A DNA stretch of 20,981 nucleotides from Verrucomicrobiota bacterium (GTDB lineage: Bacteria; Verrucomicrobiota; Kiritimatiellia; JAAZAB01), in contig JAHIMN010000020.1 of the NCBI GenBank assembly GCA_018896395.1, positions 1 through 20,981 on the forward strand. Direction: 5' to 3'. Under the pieces are notes generated by a model. That model had not been told where the DNA came from and ran no database searches. It worked only from the letters and a program-made list of their open reading frames with translations. This document shows, piece by piece, positions 1 through 6,762 of this stretch. The position numbers and the translations under genes are program-made. How positions within the stretch are numbered: the stretch's first letter is position 1; every line of letters begins with the position of its first letter.

Positions 1-377
1 GGTATCCTGACGTCGACCGGACGATAAGTTGTGATGATTTCATCAGCGCCAATTTCGTCGCGATGCAGAAAAATGCCGGCGACCTGCCGCCGCCGGACGC
101 CATAGCCGTGGTGGAAGGATTGTTGTTCCAGGCCTGCCGGCGGAAGGCCGCCGGTGATTCAGCCAACGCCGCGGCAGATGAGCGCCGGGCACGCGCGTTC
201 TGGGATATCTACATGCAGGCGCGCGCAAGCGAGGATCATCGCCAGCGCACGGGCTTGCCCGAGTTGGATATATTGCGCCGTCAGGCCGAGCGACGCGCGC
301 AGGAGGAAACAACCGATCCCGCCATTATTAAAAAACGGGAAGCCGTTCGCGGCTTGAAATTGGAAACTGGAAATTAG
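1..377 (+). CDS. Hypothetical protein, 3' part only
   Basis: The frame is open from the left edge of the window (position 3) to a TAG at 375-377, so the start lies outside; an internal ATG at 63 is only a fallback start. I do not recognise the family. The visible part is soluble, rich in Ala, Arg and Glu, and looks mostly alpha-helical, with no signal peptide or membrane segment. The last residues (LKLETGN) and the stop codon are encoded by a copy of the AATTTCCA-type repeat at 356-376, so this element probably replaced or trimmed the original C-terminus. What the upstream part encodes cannot be seen. Sure that it is coding: moderate, from the long open frame and absence of a better one. Confidence 0.55.
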   Translation, partial: YPDVDRTISCDDFISANFVAMQKNAGDLPPPDAIAVVEGLLFQACRRKAAGDSANAAADERRARAFWDIYMQARASEDHRQRTGLPELDILRRQAERRAQEETTDPAIIKKREAVRGLKLETGN

Positions 378-606
378 ATCGTTCCGTTTAAACATGACAC
401 ACTTTTGCGGAGATCTTTTTCGGCTCGGCGAGGCCTCGGGCTGAGCCGTCTTTGGTTGCAGCTAAAGGCCGCCTGGGGAAAGAAAGATTCCGATTCGGCG
501 CCAATTTCCAGTTTCTAATTTCCAATTTAAAGTTTCGATCCTGAATACATTTATTAACAGTACAAAAGCGTGAAGACCAAATCTTTAATTTCCAGTTTCC
601 AATTCC
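356..606. repeat. AATTTCCA-type repeat, inverted copies flanking a spacer
   Basis: Positions 356-376 and 586-606 are inverted copies of one another (20 of 21 bases match after reverse complementing). A third, related copy lies at 502-528. The core alternates short words such as GGAAATT and GGAAACT. The left copy ends the upstream gene and the right copy lies in the open frame leading into apbE, so the element separates the two genes. A related family sits between rnhB and yraN (18448-18588). No transposase or target-site duplication is evident. Confidence 0.7.
421..448. repeat. GC-rich stem-loop in intergenic region
   Basis: CGGCTC at 421-426 pairs with GAGCCG at 443-448, and the loop contains the self-complementary GAGGCCTC. 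It could end transcription of the upstream gene, but no T-run follows on the + strand (a short T-run precedes it at 414-419, which would suit the other strand). I treat it as a structured repeat rather than a terminator. Confidence 0.3.
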
Positions 607-1775
607 TGCCCGCAATACTACGCATAGCGTTGCAGGCGGGTCAGCGTTCCCTGATCGCTTGCCGACACTTTTTGTTTTTTACAGCACTCATCTTATCTTT
701 GGCCTCCTTCCCCGCCTGCGACGCGCGCCGACCGGCGCCGAAGCAATCGTTCCTGGCCATGGGCACGCTGGGCTCCGTGTCACTGCCGGCGAGCGAAGCG
801 GAGCGTCTCGCGGAAGCGACCGCCATCGTGACGAACATTCTGCGCGATCTGGAAGAGCGCTGTAGCGTATATCGGCCGGAAAGTGAACTCTCCCGCTTGA
901 ATGCCCAGGCCGGAAAAGCGCCGGTTCCCGTTTCGCGGGAACTGCGCGAGCTATTGGTCCTGGCCAAGGCTTACGGGGACCTGAGCGACGGCGCGTTTGA
1001 CGTTACCATTGGCCCGCTTATGAAGCTTTGGGGATTCAACTCGAACCAGCCACCGGCACACCCGTTGACGCCCGATCAGGTGCGCCCCTTTTTGAACAAG
1101 ATCGGCTATCGGCATATCGTCATTTCCAACGACACCGCGTTCCTGGATCAGGCCGGCGTCCAGGTGGATCTGGGCGGGATAGCCAAGGGTTATGCCGTTG
1201 ACCGGTGTTGCGCGGAATTATTAAGTCATGGTTTTTCCAACGCCCTGGTAAATCTTGGCGGCAACATGCGCGCCCTGGGTACGCCCGTTACGCCGGGTAC
1301 GCCCGTTACGCCGGGTACGCCCGGTACGCCGGGTGCGCCCGATACGCCGGGTGCGCCCGATAAAGACCGGGCATGGAAAATCGCGGTGCGTCATCCGTTC
1401 GTGCCCGGCCAATCGCTCGGCACTCTGCGCCTGTCGAACGGACAAGCCGTGGCCACCTCCGGCCATTACGAGCGGTTTGTGACCTTGAACGGACGCCGGT
1501 ACGCGCATGTCATGGATCCGCGCACCGGGTTTCCGGTGAGCGGCATGGCGGGCATTACGGTCCTGGCGCCAAAGGCCGCGGACGCCGACGCCCTTTCCAC
1601 CACGCTCTTTGTGCTGGGCACACAGGAAGGCTTGACGGTGTTGAAAAAGAAACCCGGGTGCGCCGCGCTATTCGTGCCGGATCAACAGCCCCTGGAAATC
1701 CGGATTACACCGGGACTCGCCAACTGGTTCAACCCGGATCCTGAAGTGGCCAACCGGGTAAAGCATCTGGAGTAA
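570..1775 (+). CDS. apbE: FAD:protein FMN transferase (ApbE family) lipoprotein
   Basis: ApbE proteins attach FMN covalently to Thr/Ser of flavoproteins such as NqrB/C and RnfG/D on the outer face of the membrane, using FAD and Mg2+. Family features visible: MGTLGSVSL near residue 63, the SDGAFDVTIGPLMKLWGF segment, VDLGGIAKGYAVD, LVNLGGNMRALG, and the metal-site region DPRTG (about 316) with ADALSTTLF (about 339). A hydrophobic stretch ending FPAC at residue 50 looks like a lipoprotein signal, though its lipobox is imperfect. The start is uncertain: GTG 570 has no good ribosome binding site and its first 20 or so residues are read through repeat DNA, so TTG 630 or a later start that shortens the signal is plausible. 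A Thr-Pro-Gly repeat interrupts the domain after ALG. No Nqr/Rnf substrate gene is in the window. Confidence 0.9.
   Translation: MKTKSLISSFQFLPAILRIALQAGQRSLIACRHFLFFTALILSLASFPACDARRPAPKQSFLAMGTLGSVSLPASEAERLAEATAIVTNILRDLEERCSVYRPESELSRLNAQAGKAPVPVSRELRELLVLAKAYGDLSDGAFDVTIGPLMKLWGFNSNQPPAHPLTPDQVRPFLNKIGYRHIVISNDTAFLDQAGVQVDLGGIAKGYAVDRCCAELLSHGFSNALVNLGGNMRALGTPVTPGTPVTPGTPGTPGAPDTPGAPDKDRAWKIAVRHPFVPGQSLGTLRLSNGQAVATSGHYERFVTLNGRRYAHVMDPRTGFPVSGMAGITVLAPKAADADALSTTLFVLGTQEGLTVLKKKPGCAALFVPDQQPLEIRITPGLANWFNPDPEVANRVKHLE
605..640. repeat. Palindromic CCTGCCCGCA...TTGCAGGCGGG element, copy 1
   Basis: Arms at 605-615 and 630-640 are inverted copies (9 of 11 bases). The same arms recur at 16561-16570 and 16590-16600 around a different 19-base loop. 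This copy lies inside the open reading frame at the N-terminal side of apbE and would be translated as part of an unusually long leader, which argues for a start downstream of it. Confidence 0.6.
1279..1361 (+). repeat. In-frame tandem repeat encoding Thr-Pro-Gly runs in apbE
   Basis: About nine 9-base units, variants of GGTACGCCC/GTTACGCCG, also readable as an 18-base period. They encode a run of Thr/Ala-Pro-Gly/Val/Asp triplets between ALG and the KDRAWKIAVRHP strand of ApbE, a position where a surface loop is expected. Copy number is likely to vary by slippage while keeping frame, because units are multiples of three. Confidence 0.8.
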
Positions 1776-1988
1776 TCGGAGGCCAGAGGACGGAGGACAG
1801 ATACCAGACGACGGACGACAGACGACGGAGGAGAGAGGAGAAGAAGTCAGAGGTCGGCAATCCCGCGAGGCGCGGGGCAAGTCATCAACTTGTCCCGCCA
1901 AAGGCGGGATTAACAAACAGGCTCCGCCAAAGCGCTACGCCCAGGCGAGTCAGCAATCATAAATCGGAAATCACAAATCAGAAATACT
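1776..1988. repeat. Repeat-filled spacer between apbE and the M28 gene
   Basis: No gene is seen here. Four elements follow one another: an ACGACGGACGACAGACG-type run (1804-1831; 26 of 28 bases match 6654-6681); an inverted repeat with arms GCGGGGCAAGT and ACTTGTCCCGC (about 1871-1900); a GCTCCGCCAAAGCGC element at 1919-1954 that is an inverted copy of 16733-16768; and an AT-rich AAATCGGAAATCACAAATCAGAAAT run (1959-1985). The two flanking genes converge, so a bidirectional terminator role is possible, but no clear stem plus T-run was found. Confidence 0.65.
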
Positions 1989-2948
1989 CTACCGCGCTTC
2001 CATCATCAGGTCATTTAACATCCGGATAACGATACGGCCGACGATCCCCAGACTTTCGGCGCTCAGCTTGGCAAGGGTGTCCTGCGGGGTGTGCCAGTAA
2101 TCGTTCCGGCCGGGCGCCGAGCCGTACTCGAAATCAATAAGGACAATGGACGGCATGCCCGCCTCCAGAAATGGCTGATGATCATCCAGCAGGGCGCCCG
2201 CCATAAGCGCAAATTTATCGCGGACTTTTTCCGCCGCCGCCGCGCGGAATACGCGGGACACCAGGTCCGATGTGCTGTTGCGCGGAATCGTGACCGTCAA
2301 ATCCCTGTCGCCGATCATATCGAGGATGATCACGGCGCGGACCTGGTCCACGCGCCGGTTCAAACACAGCGCCCGCGCCGCATGGCGACTGCCGTGCAGT
2401 CCGTCGCGTGCGGTATAGCTGTGCCGGCATTCCTCGCCGTCGAAAAATGCGATGCCGATATTAACGGGCAACGGACCAGCCGCCTGCAGAACCCGGGCCA
2501 GTTCCAATAGCAGGCCCGAACTGGAGGCCGAATCGTTGGCGCCTTCAAAGCCGGCGCCCAGGCCTGATTTCGTGTCGAAATGCGAGCCCAGAAATATCCA
2601 GGGCGCTTTGTCCGCCCGGCGGCCGGCAGCGGGAATAACACCCATGACATTCCAGAAGGTCGTTTTGCCGGCAGGGGTTTCGTCCGTGAAGACATCCAGC
2701 GCGGATTGGACACCCACAACCTGCAGGCGCACCAGGAGATGACCGGCCGCGTGGCGCGCACCCGGCGTGCCGGCGGCGCGGGGCCCCAGCGCTACCAGCG
2801 CGCGCGCTTCCGCCAGGGCGTTATCGGCGTCCAGGACGCGGGGCGCTATGGGTCTAAAGACCGTCGCTTTCGGCGAGGGCGCAGGCCGACAGCCGGAAGT
2901 ATAAAGCAGCGCGGCAATTAATAAACTTATGATGAGGCAATGCGTCAT
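1989..2948 (-). CDS. Glutaminyl-cyclase-like M28 zinc lipoprotein
   Basis: 319 residues. N-terminal lipoprotein signal with lipobox TSGC (Cys20). The rest matches the M28 fold, and more specifically the animal-type glutaminyl-peptide cyclotransferase layout: GSHFDTK (H123), GANDSASSSG (D139), FFDGEE (E172/E173) followed by DGLHGSRHA, LDMIGD (D210), DDHQPFLEAGMPSIVLIDF (D255/D256) and YWHT (W285, H286). In glutaminyl cyclases the equivalents of D139, one Glu of the EE pair and H286 bind zinc, and the Asp and Trp equivalents shape catalysis; all appear present. Likely role: cyclising N-terminal Gln of exported proteins, or an aminopeptidase if the match is only structural. It starts 21 bases after the glycosyltransferase stop on the same strand, so the two are probably cotranscribed. 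No clear Shine-Dalgarno before the ATG. Confidence 0.85.
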   Translation of the reverse strand: MTHCLIISLLIAALLYTSGCRPAPSPKATVFRPIAPRVLDADNALAEARALVALGPRAAGTPGARHAAGHLLVRLQVVGVQSALDVFTDETPAGKTTFWNVMGVIPAAGRRADKAPWIFLGSHFDTKSGLGAGFEGANDSASSSGLLLELARVLQAAGPLPVNIGIAFFDGEECRHSYTARDGLHGSRHAARALCLNRRVDQVRAVIILDMIGDRDLTVTIPRNSTSDLVSRVFRAAAAEKVRDKFALMAGALLDDHQPFLEAGMPSIVLIDFEYGSAPGRNDYWHTPQDTLAKLSAESLGIVGRIVIRMLNDLMMEAR

Positions 2949-2969
2949 TGGCAGGATTATGGGCTTTTT

Positions 2970-4031
2970 TCAGAGCATCCCGGCCAGCAGGGCTTGCACT
3001 TCGGCTTCCAGGTTGCGGTCCTTGGCGCGCTGAACGCGGCGCTGTTGGGAGGTTAAAAGCTCTTTGCGCAAGGCCGCATCCGTCAGAACGCGATTGAACA
3101 GCGCGCCCAGTTCGGCCGGCGCAAGATCTTCGTACAGCACGCCGGCCCCATCCATGGCCTCGGGCATGCCGCCGGCAGCGCGGGCAATGACGGGAATCCC
3201 GTGATCCATGGCCTCCACCAGCGGCAGGCAATAGCCTTCATGCTCGCTGGTGGACACGAACAGATCGGCCACCCGGTAATACGCCAGGAGCCCGGCGGGC
3301 GAGGCAAAGCCTTCAAAACATACATTGGGTAAATCCAAATCACCGGCCAGCATGCGCAACATGGTTAAATAGCGGGGCGCACTGCGGGGGGACCCGACAA
3401 TGATCAGGCGACTGAATGGATTGATCGCCATGTGAAACCAGGCAAACGCCAGGATCAAATCCTCGATCCGCTTATTGGGCGCAATCCGGCCTACAAACAA
3501 GATATTCTTCAATGGACCGGCGAATTTCTCAAGGATCAGCGGATCCGGCGGCATGTCCGGCGGTTTCGGTGAGAACAGGAGCGGCAACACCTCGACGCCG
3601 TCAATGCCCTCGGCCTTTAACTCCGCCGCATTGAACCGGGACACCGCCCATACCGCGTCTGAGCGCCGGGCTGTTTCGCGCAGGGCGACGCGCGCCGCGC
3701 GCAGTTGCGCGGCCACGGCATCGTCGAACCCGGTAAAATATTCAGCCGGCGTAATATTGTGATACACCATGATTTTTTTGGCCGGCGAAGCCAGAAACAC
3801 CTCGGCCGCCGGCGAGGCGATGCCATAGTGGTACAAACAGAGGTCGCTTTCTTCGGCCGCGTAATCCATCAGGGAGCGGCAATCCGTTTTCAGACTGGGC
3901 GATACCCGGGAGGGGTCCGCATAGATTTCGGAGCAATGGCCCCCGCACCGGAATATTTCCCGGAGCCGCCGCGCCTCGTTGGAAATGGCATCGCCGTCGG
4001 CATAACCGACCAGGACCTGGTGGATATTCAT
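2970..4031 (-). CDS. GT4-type glycosyltransferase, polysaccharide assembly
   Basis: About 353 residues, normal for a GT-B fold retaining enzyme of family 4. N-terminal part MNIHQVLVGYADGDAISNEA and YHNITPAEYF; the C-terminal Rossmann half has ILFVGRIAPNKRIEDLI (nucleotide-sugar binding region) and the E-x7-E signature in SEHEGYCLPLVEAMDHG at about 262-278. It should transfer a sugar from an NDP-sugar to a growing glycan at the cytoplasmic membrane face. I chose ATG 4031 over ATG 4037 because GGAG lies 7 bases upstream of the former. It belongs to the same-strand block with Wzm/Wzt, separated from the coiled-coil gene by a palindromic repeat, which supports a role in the exported polysaccharide. 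Donor and acceptor sugars cannot be read from the sequence. Confidence 0.9.
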   Translation of the reverse strand: MNIHQVLVGYADGDAISNEARRLREIFRCGGHCSEIYADPSRVSPSLKTDCRSLMDYAAEESDLCLYHYGIASPAAEVFLASPAKKIMVYHNITPAEYFTGFDDAVAAQLRAARVALRETARRSDAVWAVSRFNAAELKAEGIDGVEVLPLLFSPKPPDMPPDPLILEKFAGPLKNILFVGRIAPNKRIEDLILAFAWFHMAINPFSRLIIVGSPRSAPRYLTMLRMLAGDLDLPNVCFEGFASPAGLLAYYRVADLFVSTSEHEGYCLPLVEAMDHGIPVIARAAGGMPEAMDGAGVLYEDLAPAELGALFNRVLTDAALRKELLTSQQRRVQRAKDRNLEAEVQALLAGML

Positions 4032-4057
4032 CGCCATACTCCGCCGTTTTAGTTCGG

Positions 4058-4123
4058 ATTGTCATCCTGAGCGCAGCGAAGGATCTCCATCAGCTAGATT
4101 CCTCGCTTCGCTCGGAATGACAA
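4058..4123. repeat. GTCATCCTGAGCG-type long inverted repeat
   Basis: Left arm TTGTCATCCTGAGCGCAGCG... (4059-4086) and right arm (4096-4123) pair over 23 of 28 bases with a 9-base loop. The GTCATCCTGAGCG / CGCTCGGAATGACA wording is a dispersed intergenic repeat I recall from many uncultured bacterial genomes (memory, not searched). Placed between two genes of the same strand, it could act as a transcriptional attenuator or 3' mRNA stabiliser. Confidence 0.8.
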
Positions 4124-4155
4124 CTAATGCCGGATTGAAATTCCGGTTCATTTCA

Positions 4156-4608
4156 TCAGGCTTTGCAATTGCCGCTTTGCTTTTCCAGTTCGGCCACGCG
4201 CCGCTTCAAATCGGCCGTTTCCTTCTGACGCTGGGTTAACTCGAACTCCAGCGCACTGGTCAGCTGAATATTAATCAGGTTCTGCTGGAATGCGATCCGG
4301 TCATGCTGGTACCGCAGAAGCTTCCAGAGGAGCGCCTTGAGCCTGGTCATGAACAGGCTGACCACGCCGGGCTTCCGGGGAATGGCAAAATCAAGCGTGT
4401 CAACCGCGTTCCGACAGCGGATCAGGCTGATGAGCTGATCCAGATATTCGGCTTCGGATTGCGCCCGCGCCAGCGGCATAATGTCCGGCGCAACCAGCGA
4501 GGGTTTCGGCTTGGGGTTGGCTTCGCCGCGCTCCATGACCGCGGCCTGCCGGCGCAGTTCCCGGCCCAGGTCATGGGTTCTGTCCTGACCGGCAACACTA
4601 AGTTTCAT
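4156..4608 (-). CDS. Coiled-coil protein coupled to wzt, function unknown
   Basis: 150 residues, no signal peptide. Three parts are visible: a charged N-terminal 45 residues, a middle region with an amphipathic or membrane-skimming helix (about 85-105, around FMTRLKALLWKLLRYQHDR), and a C-terminal heptad-like helix rich in Glu/Lys/Gln (about 118-147). Its ATG overlaps the wzt TGA as ATGA, implying translational coupling and a joint role. Segments of this kind also occur as N-terminal pieces of glycosyltransferases or methyltransferases in O-antigen clusters, where coiled coils can set chain length or tether enzymes (WbdD is the known example). I have no domain match, so a scaffold or chain-length role is inference. 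Confidence 0.75.
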   Translation of the reverse strand: MKLSVAGQDRTHDLGRELRRQAAVMERGEANPKPKPSLVAPDIMPLARAQSEAEYLDQLISLIRCRNAVDTLDFAIPRKPGVVSLFMTRLKALLWKLLRYQHDRIAFQQNLINIQLTSALEFELTQRQKETADLKRRVAELEKQSGNCKA

Positions 4609-5789
4609 GGCTTTGGCTGATGCTCCCAGACGCAGTTCAATTGGAAGACGCCCTTGTCGTCGCTCACATCCTTGATCAGGAACGGATGCAGATCTTCCTG
4701 GCGATGATACTGGATCTTATGATCCCACGAATGTACGGCCAGGGACAGGAAAAACCGGCCCTGTTTCAATGCCAGCGGCTCGATCCGCAAGCGCACCCGG
4801 CCGTCGCCCTCGATGGCGGCGATAGGGACTTTCGCAATCTGCGTGTTGGAGCCGAAGACATAAAACCCGTTGCCGGTCTTGATACTGAAACCAAAGACGG
4901 GTGTTGCAATGCGCCGATGCGCGTGGTAACCAATTTCAACTGTCATGGCGCCGCCGGTGTAGAACGTGGAGGTTTCCGCCCCAGTTGCATCCAACAGCCG
5001 GATGGAGCGCATCTCAACCTCGCGGGTGCCGTGCTCTTCCACGCTGAACAGGCCGAGCTTGACCATGTAGCTCTTGAGGTAGGAAAAGATCACATCGGCG
5101 GGTTTCCCCTGCATGATGAAGCGACCCTCATGGATCAACAGCACGTCACTGCAGAATTCCTCGACCGTCTCCAGGGCATGCGAGACGAACAGGATGGTTT
5201 TCCCTTTTTTCTGGAATAGGCGGATGCGGTCGAGGCACTTTGTCTGGAAGGATATGTCACCGACGGCCAGGACTTCATCAATGAGCAGAATATCGGGATT
5301 CATTTCCACCGCCACGGAAAATGCCAGGCGCACGTACATGCCGCTGGAATAGTGCTTCACGGGCATGTCAATGAATCCGTGCAGTTCGGCAAAGTCCACG
5401 ATGTGGTCAAACCGCCGCCGGATGTCCTCGCGCGCAATACCCAGAATCGCCGCGTTGAGGTAAATATTTTCGCGCCCCGACAGGTCGGGATGGAAGCCCG
5501 CGCCCAGCTCAAGCAGGGCCGATATGCGCCCTGTTGTCCGCACCGTGCCTTCGGTCGGCACCATGGTTTGGGCAATGAGGCCCAGGAGCGAACTCTTGCC
5601 CGATCCATTGGGCCCGATGACACCGACCGTCTGCCCTTGATGGATTTTGAAATTGATGTCCCGCAGCGCCCAGAATCCGTCGGCCTTCGCGCCGCTCAGC
5701 CAGCGCGGCAGGGCGCCCAGGAGCGTCGGCGTACCGATATCCTGCTTGCGATACCACTTTCCCAGTCCTTTGGCTTCGATCGCGATCAT
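4605..5789 (-). CDS. wzt: Wzt: ABC exporter ATPase with glycan-binding C-domain
   Basis: 394 residues from ATG 5789. The nucleotide-binding domain fills about 1-235: Walker A GPNGSGKSS (59-67), signature SSGM (148-151), Walker B ILLIDE (167-172) and switch His204. The rest (about 240-394) is a beta-rich Wzt C-terminal domain, which in E. coli O8/O9a binds the capped non-reducing end of the O-antigen and licenses export. Its presence therefore predicts a terminally modified polysaccharide. The frame stays open upstream of ATG 5789 into wzm, but the domain begins at MIAIEAKGLGKWY and the ATG overlaps the wzm stop (ATGA), which fixes the start. The 3' end overlaps the coiled-coil gene in the same way, giving a tightly coupled wzm-wzt-coiled-coil trio. 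Confidence 0.95.
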   Translation of the reverse strand: MIAIEAKGLGKWYRKQDIGTPTLLGALPRWLSGAKADGFWALRDINFKIHQGQTVGVIGPNGSGKSSLLGLIAQTMVPTEGTVRTTGRISALLELGAGFHPDLSGRENIYLNAAILGIAREDIRRRFDHIVDFAELHGFIDMPVKHYSSGMYVRLAFSVAVEMNPDILLIDEVLAVGDISFQTKCLDRIRLFQKKGKTILFVSHALETVEEFCSDVLLIHEGRFIMQGKPADVIFSYLKSYMVKLGLFSVEEHGTREVEMRSIRLLDATGAETSTFYTGGAMTVEIGYHAHRRIATPVFGFSIKTGNGFYVFGSNTQIAKVPIAAIEGDGRVRLRIEPLALKQGRFFLSLAVHSWDHKIQYHRQEDLHPFLIKDVSDDKGVFQLNCVWEHQPKP

Positions 5790-6601
5790 AACATGTCCGA
5801 AAAATAGCGCTGGCTGCGCTGAAACACGACGTAGGCTGCCCCCATGATTACCAGCGGGATAAGCAGTCCCACGACACTGGTCGCCGTCCAGGGGAATGAA
5901 ACGCCCGGCAGCTGCATTGCCCGATAGCCGGTAATGATGACCGTCATCGGGTTCAGCAGGTACACCTGGGCAACCCACGGATGGGAGCGGGCCACGCCTT
6001 CCACCAACGACAAGGGATACATGACCGGGCTCATGAAAAACCAGGCGCTCATCAGCAGGTTCACGATATGCTGGGTGTCACGAAAATACACGTTGGCGGC
6101 GGCCACCAGCAAAACCAGCGAGAAATTAAAGAGCAGATGATATAGACTCATGAGCGGCACCCAGAGCGTGGTCACCTCCAGGAAAGTGCTTTTCATGTTA
6201 TAAAGGAGAATGGCCACCAGCACCCATTGCACCACCAAGGTCAGCAGAAAATTTACCAGGCCGGTCACGCTGACCGAAAGCGGCAGGATAATGCGCGGAA
6301 AAAAGACCTTTTTGACCAGCGAGGAATTGCCTGTCACGCAGTTCAGGCCGGCATTGACACACTGGACCGTGAACTGCCAGGCGAATACGCCGATGATAAT
6401 ATCCTCGTACTGAATCCCGAACCCCCGCCCCCCCGCCAGCAGGCGCAGGAAGCCGATGTAAATGATCGCCATGAACAACGGCGTCAGGATGGTCCATAGA
6501 AATCCCAGGATGGAGCCCCGGTAGCGGGTCTTGAGGTCCCGCGCCACCAGGTTCCAGAGCAGATCCCAGTACCTGAAAACGTCTTTAATCGTTTGGATCA
6601 T
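5786..6601 (-). CDS. wzm: Wzm: ABC-2 type polysaccharide export permease
   Basis: 271 residues, the usual size for the transmembrane subunit of an O-antigen, capsule or teichoic-acid ABC exporter. The N-terminus has the typical amphipathic segment (YWDLLWNLVARDLKTRYRGS) followed by LGFLWTILTPL; about six membrane segments follow, with VFAWQF, the FPRIILPLS loop, and RDTQHIVNLLMSAWFFMSPVMYP, all characteristic. It pairs with Wzt to flip or extrude lipid-linked glycan across the inner membrane. Between this start and the next gene upstream lie repeats (6654-6756). A small inverted repeat, AAAGTG-GT-CACTTT at 6602-6615, directly abuts the ATG and might mask the start or be an operator; no Shine-Dalgarno is visible. 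Confidence 0.95.
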   Translation of the reverse strand: MIQTIKDVFRYWDLLWNLVARDLKTRYRGSILGFLWTILTPLFMAIIYIGFLRLLAGGRGFGIQYEDIIIGVFAWQFTVQCVNAGLNCVTGNSSLVKKVFFPRIILPLSVSVTGLVNFLLTLVVQWVLVAILLYNMKSTFLEVTTLWVPLMSLYHLLFNFSLVLLVAAANVYFRDTQHIVNLLMSAWFFMSPVMYPLSLVEGVARSHPWVAQVYLLNPMTVIITGYRAMQLPGVSFPWTATSVVGLLIPLVIMGAAYVVFQRSQRYFSDML

Positions 6602-6653
6602 AAAGTGGTCACTTTACTCGATTGCCATGCGGCGGTAAAGTCCCGTTCCGGGG

Positions 6654-6756
6654 CCAGACGACAGACGGCAGACGACGGAGGTTAGCAACCAGCCGGCTAT
6701 ACTTCCGACGCTTCCGCATGCTTTCGGTCTACAGCCTACAGTCTACAGCCTTTAGC
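6654..6756. repeat. ACGACAGACGG and CTACAGYCTACAG repeats before wzm
   Basis: Two short-period elements. 6654-6681 is a second copy (26 of 28 bases) of 1804-1831. 6728-6756 is built from GTCTACAGCC/CTACAGTCTACAG units. They fill the gap between the large membrane protein and wzm on the - strand; no gene is seen in 6602-6762. They separate what otherwise looks like one transcription unit. Confidence 0.65.
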
Positions 6757-6762
6757 CTTCTC

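Noticed and set aside
421..448. Rho-independent terminator of the first gene
   Set aside because: A stem exists but no T-run follows it on the + strand.
4620..5219. 199-codon + strand frame opposite wzt
   Set aside because: Opposite a clear ATPase gene, no family signature.
4605..5978. Longer wzt start 63 codons upstream
   Set aside because: The extra codons lie within wzm in another frame and match nothing; ATG 5789 overlaps the wzm stop and begins the ATPase domain.
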